A program made the translations under genes and the position numbers. Source: Anthostomella pinea (Eukaryota; Ascomycota; Sordariomycetes; Xylariales; Xylariaceae). From it: a stretch of DNA of 64,000 nucleotides. The stretch's first letter is position 1, and the number at the start of each line of letters is the position of its first letter. Location of the stretch: contig CAUWAG010000011.1 of assembly GCA_963556695.1 (NCBI GenBank), positions 796,001 to 860,000 on the forward strand, given 5' to 3'. The notes below the pieces were generated by a model that was not told where the DNA came from, searched no databases, and was given only the letters and a program-made list of their open reading frames with translations. Positions 45,736 to 57,156 of this stretch are shown one piece after another.

Positions 45736-46759
45736 CATACTCGGAGACTACGGGAGTTTTCAAGTTGGGTTGTCCTAGTCTTTCGGTTTGAAGTCTGTAA
45801 CTATTAGATGTATATATGCTATGTGAGTAACAGTTTCCAATGAACCCAAGCCAAGAGCAAGAGTCAAGGAGACGAAGGTGCGGACTCGGCCGGGGCTTGA
45901 TGATTCTCAGAGTGCATGTGGACTTCCATGTTGGTAATCCGGGCTGCCGGGCATCCGGGCATAATCATGACCTTTATTTTGACAGCATGACAAATGCCTT
46001 TGAACCTCGCAACAGGCCATCATCAAAATCCCTGTAGAATCCTACGGAACCGCCTGGGCGCTGATCCGATCGAAGGGTCAGTCAGCGTCAGCAAGACATC
46101 CTTTTCGGAAGGTAACAGTAGAACGTTATGAACAGGCTGTTGGCGCATTGGAGATTGACTTGCTGTAGCTGGTCTCCCCCCCCCCCTAAACCCTTGCACC
46201 AACACCAACACCAACTTCAGGCCAAGCCTCGCCACGACTCGGGGAACCTTTGCGACTCCATACTAATCTAATAAATGGGCATGTTCGTAAGGTCCAGTGA
46301 CCAATTGGATTATGCGCTGCGGGAAGCCACGCATTCGCCACGTGTGTTGGTCTGGGTAGTAGGTATGTATGGAAGGGTAGCACCACATGGAAGGGACATA
46401 TTGGCAATAGCCCCTCAGTTAACATTATGTGGTGGCGAGGTGCAGGCGACGGGATCCTCCACCATGCCTGTCGCATCCAGACCTGCATTCAGACCTGGAG
46501 CTGATGGTCAGTTAATTGCCAACTTGCCATCATCACGCGTGGTCGCGGTGATGAGCGGACTCAGCGGAGGAGCTGCCACTTTCCGCCTGCACCGACAGGG
46601 GGGAAGCCCTCGTCTAAGGTCTGCGAGGGTCTTCCACACGGAGGAACGATGACAATCTACTTACCCACGTGCCACGGCTGGGCATAAATACGTCCCTAGG
46701 ACCTGTGGAAGGAGCCAGAGTAGCAGCCCGAGGGTTACGCTGCTCTCTCTGTCGTACCA
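45736..46759. other. Intergenic, upstream of the flavin oxidase
   Basis: No gene supported. Contains a run of about 13 C at 46177-46189. Confidence 0.5.
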
Positions 46760-48451
46760 ATGAAGCACGCAAGCCAATTGGTCCCGTGGGCTTTCGCCTG
46801 CGCCCTCGCCGTCGTCAACTGCAGCTCACTGCTTCAGCGCCTGCAGTCTGAATTATCACCGCGGCTGTCGGGAAGCGGTCTCCTCTCTGAGACGGCGCCG
46901 GCACGATGGAGCGAGTTTGACGCGCCGAACCCGGGCGTCGTGGTCAACGTCGCGACCGAATCGGACGTTGCGGCTACGGTATGCACTCACTGACTGTTCC
47001 TGCTTCTCGTCCTGTCCCTACTCCCTAGGGAGCACACGGCCTCGGGCTTCGTCCTCATGAGGAAGAAGCGGCATTGACACAGTTCCCACAAACGTCCAGG
47101 TCAGATACTGCACAGCACATGACATCCCATTCCTCGCCCACAACGGCGGCAACGGATGGGCGACGACCTTCCACCTCGACAAGGACGGCGTGATGATAAA
47201 CCTGGCCGCGCTGAACCACGTCACGTTCAACGCCGACAAGAGCCAGGCCACCATCGGCGGCGGGTCCAACATCAGCAACGCCATCGACCACGCCTACGCC
47301 GCCGGCACCCTGGTGCAGACGGGCAACTGCAACTGCGTCGGCGTGCTCGGCGCCATCCTCGGCGGCGGCTACGGCAACCTGATGGGCACGTACGGCTTCG
47401 GCGTCGACAACGTCCTCTCCCTCCGCGTCGTCACCGCCGACGGCCGGCTCCGCGACGTCACCGCCGCCTCTGACCCAGATCTCTTCTGGGGCCTGCGAGG
47501 CGCGGGACCCAACTTCGGAATCGTCACTGCCGCCACTGTCAAGTCGTATCCTGCCGCAGCGGCTGAGGACATGCAGGCCTGGACGGGCAACCTGGTCTAC
47601 ACCTCGGACCAGCTGGAAGACGTCGTCCAGGCGATCCAGGACCTCGTCCTGACACCGGACATGGTGATATTCCTCTACTTCCTCGCCGACGCCACCACCG
47701 GCGTCCCTGCCGTGATCGCGGCCCCATTCCTGTACAAGGGCGACGCGGCAGCGGGCCGAGCCGCGTTCGCCGGCCTCTACGCCGTCGGCCCCGTCGCCGA
47801 CACCACGGCCATCGTGCCGTACGACCAGTGGAACGTCGCCTCGGACGCGCTGTGCACGCGCGGGTCCTTCAAGCCCGGATGGGCCGCCGGGTTCCAGGAC
47901 ATGGTGCCGGCGACGTGGCGCGCCGTGTGGGACGCCTACGTGGCCTTCCAGCGCCTGCCCGGGGCCGCGAGCAGCGGCGTCCTGCTCGAGGCGTACGACC
48001 TGACCAAGGCGCGGTCGGTGCCCGCCGGCTCGGCCGCGTTCCCCAACCGCAATGTCAGGTTCAACGCCTTTGCCATCCCTTGGTACAACGACTCGTCGCT
48101 GGACGCGCGGGCCGCGGCGTTTGGGGGCGCGGCGCGCGATCTGCTGAGGGCCACGAGTGGCTTGCCTCGCAACCAGACGTACGTCCCCAACCCGCCTCTC
48201 AAACTTTGTCTACCCCTTGTGTTTTTCTCGGCCTTGGCTCGGTCGTTTGTTTCAGGTTACTGACTGAAGTCCGTTCTAGGTATGTCAACTTCGCCCATGG
48301 GGACGAGCCGCTTACCGAGGTATACGGCGATGGCGTGCCTAGACTGCAGGCGATCAAGGAGCGATACGATCCGGGGAATGTGTTCGACGAATGGTTTGAT
48401 ATACGTCCAGGTGGTACATCTAATACATCCAAGGCTTCGTATTACTACTAG
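46760..48451 (+). CDS. Secreted BBE-like FAD-linked oxidase, 489 aa
   Basis: Exons are 46760-46978, 47100-48178 and 48280-48451; 1470 nt, phases closed. MKHASQLVPWAFACALAVVNC is a signal peptide. The FAD_binding_4 region includes PGVVVNVATESDV, DIPFLAHNGGNGW, TVQ-type GTLVQTGNCNCVGVLGAILGGGYG and GVDNVLSLRVVTADG, then DLFWGLRGAGPNFGIV. The C-terminal BBE segment is YVNFAHGDEPLTEVYG, with RLQAIKERYDPGNVF. The family oxidises alcohols, amines or phenolics and often closes rings in secondary metabolism. Where many relatives have GGH (the histidine linked to FAD), this one reads GGN, while a Cys is present in the CNCVG loop. Substrate unknown. Confidence 0.87.
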
Positions 48452-49158
48452 GCTGTGGAATATAGAGTCATAGACCACTTAGAAAGAGAATGTATGCTGG
48501 TGGTTTTAATGATTGCTGTCATCATTACACGGCGAAGGGAGCGCTGCCTACGTACCTACGTACCTAGTAGTTATATAGGCAAAACCTGTATACTCGTTTT
48601 ATGCAGGCCAAGGTACATTCCCTGTTCGCTTGAAACAAGTACAGCACTGAGCGTGAATAAGTACCAAGTGTTTTCGGGACGCATTGTCCCTTAGAGGCCA
48701 GATTCCAGGATCCCCTGACTGTATCTGCGCTATCAAGTAAGGGTAGGTCAGGTAGGAATAGTGAAGGACGAGTGTGATTGTCGACCAAGTACCTCAGTGT
48801 CCGTAGACACGGAGCGAGGTCACTGGACGGGGCTCGACATCAACTGGATCAACCTAATGTTGTCTGTCGCCCTGGGCCTTGCGGCTTCATCAAGCTCTCG
48901 CCACTGCTCTTCTACCGGTGCGAACTCGCAACCTTGTCCAGGCCCGCGGAATCCCAAAAAAGAGCAAGAGCCCTGCTGGCCACCTATACGGCCGACTCCT
49001 CGTAATGCGCGGGGGCGGACGCTGGTGTAGTAGATATTGCGGCGTGGTAAAGATGCCCAAGTACGTACGGGAAGAGGCGTGATGGTGGTGATAAAAAATG
49101 GCCCGAACGACCCCAGGGGCCAAGGCCCGGCGTCGGAATACGCTTTGAGGGCAGTGTG
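48452..49158. other. Intergenic
   Basis: No gene supported. Ends at the 3' tail of LINE copy 3. Confidence 0.5.
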
Positions 49159-49379
49159 GTGTTTGTTTGTTTGTTTGTTTTGTATTTAACGTGGGGGGTA
49201 GCTCCTCAGTAGTGCAGACCACGCCTCCCAGAGCCTCTGCATCGCAGGGTTGTGGAGGTCTCAAGAAAATAAGTACAGTCAGTCCCGCTCACGGGCCCAT
49301 CCCCGTTGTTGCGGCGGTATGACCTTGGGGTCATCCATCTGGTCCTTCAAGAACAGCTATCTATCAGAGACAGATTGTT

Positions 49380-52300
49380 GAAAAGAACTTGCTCTTCTCC
49401 ATGAATTTTGCTCATTTTGTGCTCCTCTCCCCTAAGTATTATAAACAGGCTGTCCTAGGCAAGTACCTAGGCAATAACCAATTTTTTCTTAGCCTCTTAC
49501 AAAAGAAAATATGTTGTGGTGTTTTTTTTCCACCACAGCTGTAGTGGTTGTTTGAGTCTGTATACCCAAAGCGTTTGTGGTATCTGGCAAAGTTGCCATA
49601 TCCAGATCTGGCCGCTAGAAGTCTGTATAGAGTGCTCCTCTTAAAGGATATAAGGCCTCTTTTAATTACTGCATGTGAGTATACTTCTTGATACCTAGGT
49701 TCTGATTAGTTTTTCTATCATTAGTTGAACTCTTTCTTGCCCTTTCTTTTGAGATCTCTCTTGACCCAAGAGATTATAAGAAGGTTTATTGTGTCTGTTT
49801 CTAGTATAGCACTCTCTTTTGTTAATATATCGGCAGCTTTATTACTATCAATATCTCTGTGTCCAGGAATCCACTTGACGGTCACTCCAGGAGTGTGTGC
49901 CGTGGCAAGTTCTTGAAATCATAGAAAAATGTTCTGTGATGTCTCGGGTGGAGTCCTATTGAGCCCATCTACCACTGATGTGTTGTCCAGGCAGACATTA
50001 GCTGTTTTCCGTGTCCAATTGCTCTGGCTGCTGCAAGACCTTGGAGAGCACCATGGACTTCAGCATCCACTACTTCTGCTTGTAGAAGTCTGCCCCTTCC
50101 CTGGTATACTTCTTGTGTAGTGCCGCCTTTCCTGATGGTATAGCCCCATCCAGTGCGGGTTGTGCCTTGGTCGTCTAATTGTGATCCATCTGAGTAGATG
50201 ACAAGGTCAGTATTCGCATTTCTTTCCTGTAGCCATTGCTTAAAGAGCTCTATTTCTTTGTCTTTGTCTTTACGGACTGGTGGCTTCTTTCATAATGGCT
50301 TGGCGAGTATTGGTCTCTGGAAGTCAGGGACTAGTTAGAAGCTCCTTTGTAACCTTGTTGGTTCTTTGTGAACTTGTATTTGGAGCCTGCCAACAAGAGG
50401 GTGTCTCTGGTCTACTCGTCCGAGTCGGAGGCCGTGACGTCTTCTTATTGACTCTGCAAGAATTCCTGCTGGAGGAATCTGTGATTCAAAGTGTAGGATA
50501 TGTCCAGGGTGTGTTTTCTAGACTGGTAAGATAACTCTGATTGCCGTTCGTAGTACAGCATCTATCGTTCTAAGAAGCCCTTTAATGCGACATGCTGATG
50601 TCCCAGCTAAGCTCTCAATTTTTTCTATTCCTGGGTACCAGGCCTTCAGGCCATGTGTAAGAATAGGAATAACACAAGTTTTCACAGCCCTTTTGGTTGA
50701 CTTTATTAGAAGTCCTTTGACTGTGTTGCATAGTCCTTGAAGGTGGTTTGTTACCCTACTAGCTTTCTTGGCCCAGTAGGAAACGTGATCTTTGAAGTTC
50801 AGTTTTTTATCCAGGAAGACACCCAGCCATCGCATGGAGTTCTTTACTGTTCTGTTTATTATCTTGTGGCGGACCGGAGGATTGTCTGAGTTCTTTTTCT
50901 GTGAGAAGTGCATGATCTCAGTTTTGTTGGGATCAAATTCAATAGCATTATCATGTCCCTATTAGTTGAGCAGATAAAGATTTTCAGAAGCCTCTTTGGC
51001 TGTTTCTTTAAGGTCCTTTCCAATACAGAGAGTCGCTAGGTCGTCTGTATATCTAAAGCGTCTCCTTTTCATACCGAGTCGGGCACAGATCGGCTCTGTA
51101 TACAGCATATAAAGGATTGGAGAAGTTGGTGAGCCTTGTGGTAGCCCACAAGTGAGAGCTTTTATGTCGGTCACAATACCTTCAAACCGAACTCTTGCGG
51201 ACCGTTCAGACATGAATGACTGGACCCATCTTATAAGAAAGTCTGGCCAGCCCTGTTCTCTCATGCGAATCACCAGCCGTCCCATTAGAGCAGCGTCAAA
51301 GGCCCCTGTTACATCTTCTGTGACTACCGTTGCAACAAGGCCTTGGTCAAGGGCCTGCTCAATATCGTGTATGAGTGCAGCTATCAAGTCAGCGGCAGAG
51401 CGCTTTGGCAGAGCTCCAAAATGTTATGGAGCTAGAATTCCGAGTTTGATAATAAACCAGATAATTCTTTTTGTAATGAGTCGTTCTAGGCCTTTATCAA
51501 GACATGATAATAGCGATATTGGTCTGTAGGCCCTGGGGTTAGAGTAGTCTTTCTTGCCTGGCTTTGGGATCATCACCACCTCAGCTACTTTGAATGGTTT
51601 AGGGTGGTGTCCAATCTATAGACAGGTCTGGAAAAGGGCTCTGATATGCTCCCCAATGACTGGCCAGCAAGCTTTCAGAATCCGTATTGTGAGGGTGTCT
51701 ATTCCTGGGGAGTTGCTTTTGGTCCCTATAGTGCACCCTTCAGCCTCTTCTAGTCCGACATGGTATTCAAGGGGGATGTGTGGCTTGGGTTGTGTGATCT
51801 GAGCGGACCAGGGGTCGATGATATCGTTGTCTGAGGTACTTCGTTTAAGCATGGTTGAGCGTAATGCATTTGTTTTGTTCTTTTATGACTCAAATATTTG
51901 GTCCCCTATGATGATTGGGGGGGAACGCAATCCTGCTGACAGCTTGTGCCAGGAAACAATTCTGTACAGGTCTTTTGGTTCAGTCGCTGAATCAATTAGA
52001 GTCTGCCAGTACTCTCTCTTAGCTTTTCGGACCACACAGCGAAATTCCTGTCGGGCTGAATTTTGCCCTTCTTGGCTTGTGGTCTGTTTAGAAAGGGCCC
52101 TGTATGTCTGGACAGCTGCTTTGCAGTCATCATTCCACCAAGCAGTGGGCCTAGATTGACGGGGCTTCTTGCCCACTATCCTGATACAGCCTTGGATCAT
52201 ATTGATCAAGCTTTGTGTAAAGGTATCCACCTGGCCAGGAGATACACCCAACCGGGGGAGTTCATGAATCCTGGTTTGGACATTGTCTGCCAGCTCTTAT

Positions 52301-53052
52301 AGTTTATTGTCCGGTACTATCCAATGATTGGCCTTGGGAATTCGGTCTCGATCTCCCTGAATTGGAATGACTATTCGTAATGTCTCATGATCTGAGGTGT
52401 ACTGAAGTGCATCATTGACTGAGGCTTCAGCCATGGGGACATCTGAGAACACCAGATCCAGTAAATTTCCATCGTCATGTGTTGGGACATCTGGTTCAGA
52501 AATCAGATCTAGTCCGTGGTCTGCCATAGTCTGTGCCAGTATGACGCCACTGTGATATCCTGGATTGCTCGAGTCCCAGGATATGTCGCCAGCATTAAAA
52601 TCTCCAGCTATAACACAGCCAAAAGGTGGAGTCCATACTTCCAGAATATCATCCACTTCCTGTGGGTTGTCACATAGCCGGTAGACACTGGCAAATATGA
52701 TGCCATGTACCTTGACCCAGGTGATGTCTCGTGTAGCATAGGGCCGAAGTTGATCCGTTTAAAGGTGCTTTCTCACATAGATGAGAGATCTGGGCCGTGT
52801 ACTGTCGCTGTCCCAGGAATCCACTGGGGAGTATATATTGTAATTGGGGTGTGTCTTTACTCTCATTCTCCTGCCTGGTGGTATACCAACCCAGGGCTCT
52901 TGCATCAGAATGATGTCTGCTTGTTCTCCTTTGTAGTCAGCCAGGTTGATGGCTAACTCTGTAGGGCCTGTACTCTTTTGTCCTCCTGCTGTATTCACAG
53001 AATAGATGACTAGATGCCTGTGTCGATGTGTTTCGTTTGATGTACCTAACAT
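49380..53052 (-). pseudogene. LINE ORF2 (APE endonuclease, RT, RNase H) with multiple stops
   Basis: Start ATG at 53052. Open pieces at 53052-52759, 52656-52297, 52251-51883, 51852-51616, 51387-50962 and 50913-50518, plus RNase H, together cover the protein. The RT catalytic box is YTDD at about 51045, so the Asp pair is kept, and the GLPQGSP block is intact. Several breaks are TAG or TAA, where C-to-T change is the simplest source. At least six interruptions make the copy non-functional. Confidence 0.85.
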
Positions 53053-54623
53053 TGATTGACAACAATGGTATCGGCATCTCTGGGATGAGTTGTATCTATT
53101 GTGTCGATTTGTATTGTGGTGTCTTTGTTATTGTTGCTGGGTGTTGACCTAGCTTGGTTTCTGCCTGCTTCATTAAAGGCCTTGGATCTGGCTCTTTCTC
53201 CGGCTAGCCTTATTTCTTGGATTTGCTCCCATGTGTGCTTATGGATGGTACCTTTCACAACCTTGGGGCGGGTAGGGCATTTATTGAAATTGGCAGCATG
53301 AGGTCCTTTGCAGTTGACATACTTTGGGATTGGTTTTTCGCACTCTCCCTGGTGTACTGTGTTGGCGCAGTGTGCACATACTTGCTTTTCGTATCGGTAA
53401 TTCCTACCATGGTATCTGAAGCAGCTTGCACACTGGTGAACCTTGGGGGTGTGTTGAATATGCCTTGAGGTCATTGAGTGGGCAAAAAGCGTGAATGGTT
53501 TCCTTGCTGCACTGGGCAGAGAGATTATCCACGTGGTTTCTGGATCAGAATCAGTCATGTTCTTTGAGAGTATGCACCTCAGAGGTCTGTCGCCTGTTTG
53601 GGCTTCAACTTCATGGGCAACAACAGTGTCGGTAATATCGATTGTGAACCCTTCTGCACTGATGACCTTTCTTGGGCATCCATTGACCTTGTAATGATGC
53701 CAGACTGTGTGGGTCTCAATCTTTTGTGCCTTGAGAATGTCGGCAATTTCTTCTTGGAAAGCCAGAAGCTTAGCCTGAGTTGGCTTGTCCCTTGGGTGTA
53801 AGGTAAAACCAGAAGGACACCGTGTCACTTCTCTAAGCTCCTGAGGGTGGAGCTTAAGTCTTCTGTTCAGTGTAGACTTGATTCCATAAGGCTCTAGGTG
53901 GCTATTATCCATGCGGACAAAGACCCGGAGATCATCCTGCTTCTTCTTCAGTTGGTTGGTAGTGATGAGGGCGCCAGGCTGTGTTTTCTTCATGGTAGTG
54001 TTGACTGTCCATGGATGCTGTCGTTGGCCAGAGGAGACAGCTTGGGCGAAGGTCATGGTGGGCTTCCCTATCCCTGTCCCGCCAGGAGTGGTCTTTCTTT
54101 TGGGCGGATCTCGGGTTTTCAGCCACTCATTCAGGCATTTAGAGAAAAAAGTGCTGAACTCCTTGGCATGAGAGTATAGTTCGGTTCCAGCTTTCTCAAG
54201 TGTCTTATTGACTACTGCAGCACACTCTTGAAACATTGTTATCCTGGCTTTATAGAGATGCTTGTCTTTAGCCAGTATTTTGGCAACTTGGTCCTGGCAC
54301 TCTGAAGAGGAGACTTTGTTCCTTGCATCACCTCCAATGGCTTGGTCTGTAGGGATTTTGCTTGACTGAGGTAATTCCATATCAATGATGCTGCTATTAT
54401 TGATATTTCGGGATTTTCCTTTCAGAGGGGAAACAGTGGTGAAGTCAGCCTCAGAGACCTGTGACGGGCTGCTGTTGATGTCGTCGAGCAGTGCCTGGCG
54501 GAGCCTGCTTGGGGTTGCCGGGTCATGTGTTCTTTTAGGGACTGGGGATTTGAACACGCCGCCAGTAGTCGTCTTTGGGACGGCTACTGGCGTGTTTGGG
54601 GGCCTGTCGTGAAAGGGTGCCAT
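53046..54623 (-). CDS. LINE ORF1 (Gag-like nucleic-acid-binding protein), 525 aa
   Basis: The frame is intact. Start is taken at the ATG 54623 (MAPFHDRPPNTPV) because the longer frame opens with TTG. The N-terminal part is Ser/Pro-rich and disordered. The middle includes MTFAQAVSSGQRQHPW and VFVRMDNSH, the start of an RRM-like region. The C-terminus has a Cys/His cluster (CASCFRYHG, CAHCANTVHQGEC, YVNCKGPHAANFNKCP) that reads as CCHC-type knuckles, one of them lacking its first Cys. It probably coats the element RNA. The stop overlaps the ORF2 start. Confidence 0.83.
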   Translation of the reverse strand: MAPFHDRPPNTPVAVPKTTTGGVFKSPVPKRTHDPATPSRLRQALLDDINSSPSQVSEADFTTVSPLKGKSRNINNSSIIDMELPQSSKIPTDQAIGGDARNKVSSSECQDQVAKILAKDKHLYKARITMFQECAAVVNKTLEKAGTELYSHAKEFSTFFSKCLNEWLKTRDPPKRKTTPGGTGIGKPTMTFAQAVSSGQRQHPWTVNTTMKKTQPGALITTNQLKKKQDDLRVFVRMDNSHLEPYGIKSTLNRRLKLHPQELREVTRCPSGFTLHPRDKPTQAKLLAFQEEIADILKAQKIETHTVWHHYKVNGCPRKVISAEGFTIDITDTVVAHEVEAQTGDRPLRCILSKNMTDSDPETTWIISLPSAARKPFTLFAHSMTSRHIQHTPKVHQCASCFRYHGRNYRYEKQVCAHCANTVHQGECEKPIPKYVNCKGPHAANFNKCPTRPKVVKGTIHKHTWEQIQEIRLAGERARSKAFNEAGRNQARSTPSNNNKDTTIQIDTIDTTHPRDADTIVVNQC

Positions 54624-54836
54624 CCAGCTTGTGAGAAAAATTTTCTGCGCCTTGGCAAGGATAGTAAGGTACTGAGACAAATGCCTGCTTTAGGGCAGAT
54701 GTAGAGGTTGCGCCCTAACAGCGGGGCGCCAAGAAAAATAGTTGTTTTTGGCAAGAGTGTGTGCATATCCTGTCTGACGAGCACCAGTCACAACCAAGAA
54801 GATCCGGCCATCTCGCCTCAACTCCAACACTCAGGC

Positions 54837-55877
54837 ATGCCGCATGTAATCTACACTCAAGACAATGCCATCAGCAGCTTCTTTTCGGAGGCTGGGGCGT
54901 CGTCATCCAAGATACAATGCGATGAGTTTGCCCGCCGAAGGTACGGAGGAGAGATCCGGCCTGTAGATATCCAAGGCTTGACTAGTTATACTATCATTAC
55001 AGGACCGAGCGGCAACAAGATCATCCAGTTCCGAGAGCGGACTGCCTTGCTAGACATGAACATGTTAGCGCTGGCCAAAGATATTCACCAAGATGTCGTA
55101 GCTAGCTGTTCTGAGCTCGGGTGGATCGGCGACCTAAGCAGTTCACAGCTAGCCATATACGAGATGGACAGGCTTCCTGGAGAGAACTACATTACCGCTC
55201 GCCCCTCTCTCACGCGTGATCAACGGCTGAATACCGTGTGCAGCCTGGCAAGGTTAGTTGAGATTGCGCTCCCCTCTTAGCGTCAACCCACTAATTTGAA
55301 ATGAAGTTTCTTTGCACAGTCATGGCAGAGAGGTACACCAGCAGATTCTGGGTTGGTCGATATGTCTGTTATCAGCGCCGAATGCTACGCCAGGTTTAAC
55401 GGCTTAGCTGGCACTCTCCCCGAGCGCTTCCTACCAGCCATCAACGAAGTACAAGCCGTCCTGCCAGCACTCCTTGATGGACGCTATCCGGTGGTCCTTA
55501 CACACAGCGACCTCAACGAGATGAACATCATGGTCGACCCCTGCAGCGGAAATATTACAGGCGTTGTTGACTGGCCTGGTGCAAGCATCCAACCATTTGG
55601 CTTCACCCTCTACGCACTAGAGAATGCCCTCGGTCGCATGGGCTCTGACGGATGGAAGTGGTTCGACAACGTGGACGACTTGAAGGATGCATTCTGGAGG
55701 GCCTTTGAAGAGCGGACCGGCTTGTCTGAGCCTCAAACGAGACTTGTAAAACTTGCAGGAAAGGCTGGCATCCTCATCCGCTACGGCACGGCTTACAACA
55801 GCGGCTTCTCGGGAATGATAGGGGTTCGAGACCCGAACACCGAGGATTTTAGGTATCTTGATGCGCTGCTTCTCTAA
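54837..55877 (+). CDS. APH-like phosphotransferase family protein, 328 aa
   Basis: Exons are 54837-55252 and 55307-55877; the intron is GTTAGT...GAAG, with CTAAT shortly before the acceptor, and the total is 987 nt. The join restores CSLAS-FFAQSW, typical of this family. The Brenner-type catalytic motif is LTHSDLNEMNI (H-x-D-x4-N), and the metal-binding motif is GVVDWPGAS (DW in place of DFG). Fungal members phosphorylate small molecules or are of unknown function; resistance is not implied. The Met at 54837 (MPHVIYTQ) has no better rival. The gene lies within about 140 bp of the 5' end of LINE copy 3, so its promoter may be disrupted. Confidence 0.8.
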
Positions 55878-56268
55878 GAAGCCCTTCCCTGCACATTTGC
55901 CTAGGCTACTTCTATCTGTGCCTCAACCTGCGTGATCCGGCACTGTTGGTCTATGCCTGGGTCAGCTCTTAAGTAAGGGAACCTTTGGGTTACTAAACAA
56001 CGAGATGCTTAAAGACACGGATGTAAGAACTACAGCTGGTACACGAGTCCAACTTGCCAGGTCAGGTCACCAATAGATCGGTGGCCAAGTCTTGTATGCC
56101 AGCGGTGGAGTAGTCTCAGCGCCACAGATTTAGCTTGAGAGGTTAGTTCCTGGGAAGAATCAAAGGTGTTCGGTCTGTCGAGAAAACCCAGCTGGGGCGA
56201 GCCATCCCTCTCATCCCCAGGGCCGCAATAAGAAGAATCAGCAGAATATTTACAATTTAGGGAGTGAC
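55878..56268. other. Intergenic
   Basis: Nothing recognisable between the kinase and the CON7-like gene. Confidence 0.45.
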
Positions 56269-57156
56269 ATGAGCAGCATGTCGAGGCACCCGCAAGATAT
56301 GTCACGAAGATACCCTCAGAGCGCTGGCGGCATGTATGCGCAGCCTTCACTTGACGGGGCCAATTATGGACATCCTGCAGAACCAGCTACGGTAGGTTTT
56401 TTTGCATTTCCTGAAAGTTATGGACGAACCTCATGCCGTACATCCGGTATCGATTTGCAGGCCCCAATATGAATGAACGCGGCAGTGACGCGCGGTATTC
56501 CACGTCGGATTGTCTGGTTGTATAGGTGTTGGATGCGGCGCGTCATGTGTTTCACCATAATGTGTATGAGACGGCTGAAACTTTTTTTTGACAGTATGGT
56601 CAGCAACAGATCTACTCCTTTTTGCCTTCGCAGCAACACAGGAGGCCTCGACGCCGCTACCAAGAGATCGAGCGCATGTATAACTGCTGCTTGAATGGCT
56701 GCGAGAAGGCTTATGGCACTCTGAACCATTTGAATGCCCACGTCACGATGCAGAGCCATGGGCGGAGGCGAACACCTGACGGTATGTCAATTTGGCTCTT
56801 CATCTCAAAAGCGGGATCTCATCCCAAATCTAAATGTACCTGACCGTAGCTTGCCAAGTGGCATGCCCGTGATTTGCACTGGAGGCTCGCGTGGCCGTCC
56901 GGGGTCAGGGACCAGACCAGCGCTCAATCAAGCGTCGCTAGGTTGAGTTGTACTAGTGTCTGAAGGATATACCATAGCATAGTATTGAATCGATCGTATT
57001 TGCGATTGCTAACCTAACCGATCGGTAGAGTTCAAGGAGATTCGGGAGGCATGGAAGGCGCGCAAGAAGGAGGAAGATCAGCAACAGAAAGCCGCAGAGG
57101 AAGCAGGCTGGCAGCGTCATGCGCAAGCCGTGGCGTCTGCCCGTACCCAGTTTTAG
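56269..57156 (+). CDS. CON7: Short CON7-like C2H2 zinc-finger protein, about 165 aa, possibly a pseudogene
   Basis: Proposed exons are 56269-56395, 56461-56516, 56595-56781 and 57029-57156 (498 nt, phases closed). RYPQSAGGMYAQPSLDGANYGH at the N-terminus and the core RPRRRYQEIERMYNC, CEKAYGTLNHLNAHVTMQSH and EFKEIREAWKARKKEE match what I recall of CON7, a transcription factor needed for conidium and appressorium development in Magnaporthe. The finger is C-x4-C-x12-H-x5-H. Two splice calls are weak: a GTTTTT donor at 56396 and a GTTGTA donor at 56517. The third intron (247 nt) is clear. The protein is much shorter than CON7, so this is probably a truncated paralogue. Confidence 0.62.

Larger units (their letters stand above)
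49159..54700 (-). mobile_element. Near full-length LINE (copy 3): ORF1, APE, RT, RNase H
   Basis: Reverse-strand non-LTR retrotransposon. The tail is TTTGTTTG units at 49159-49181. ORF1 (54623-53046) encodes a Gag-like protein. ORF2 starts at 53052 and is read through several stops: endonuclease (IYSVNTAGG, IILMQEPW, then VIAGDFNAGDISW and YTSDHETL), reverse transcriptase (TEDVTGAFDAAL, CGLPQGSPTSPIL, FRYTDDLA) and RNase H. This order is that of the Tad/I-like fungal LINE groups. The 5' boundary is uncertain (about 54690-54790). It is the parent structure for the truncated copies at 17, 25 and 58 kb. Confidence 0.9.

Noticed and set aside
49148..54698. AGGGCAG on both sides of LINE copy 3 as a target-site duplication
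   Set aside because: Only 7 bp, separated from the tail by extra bases, and the 5' end of the element is not defined.
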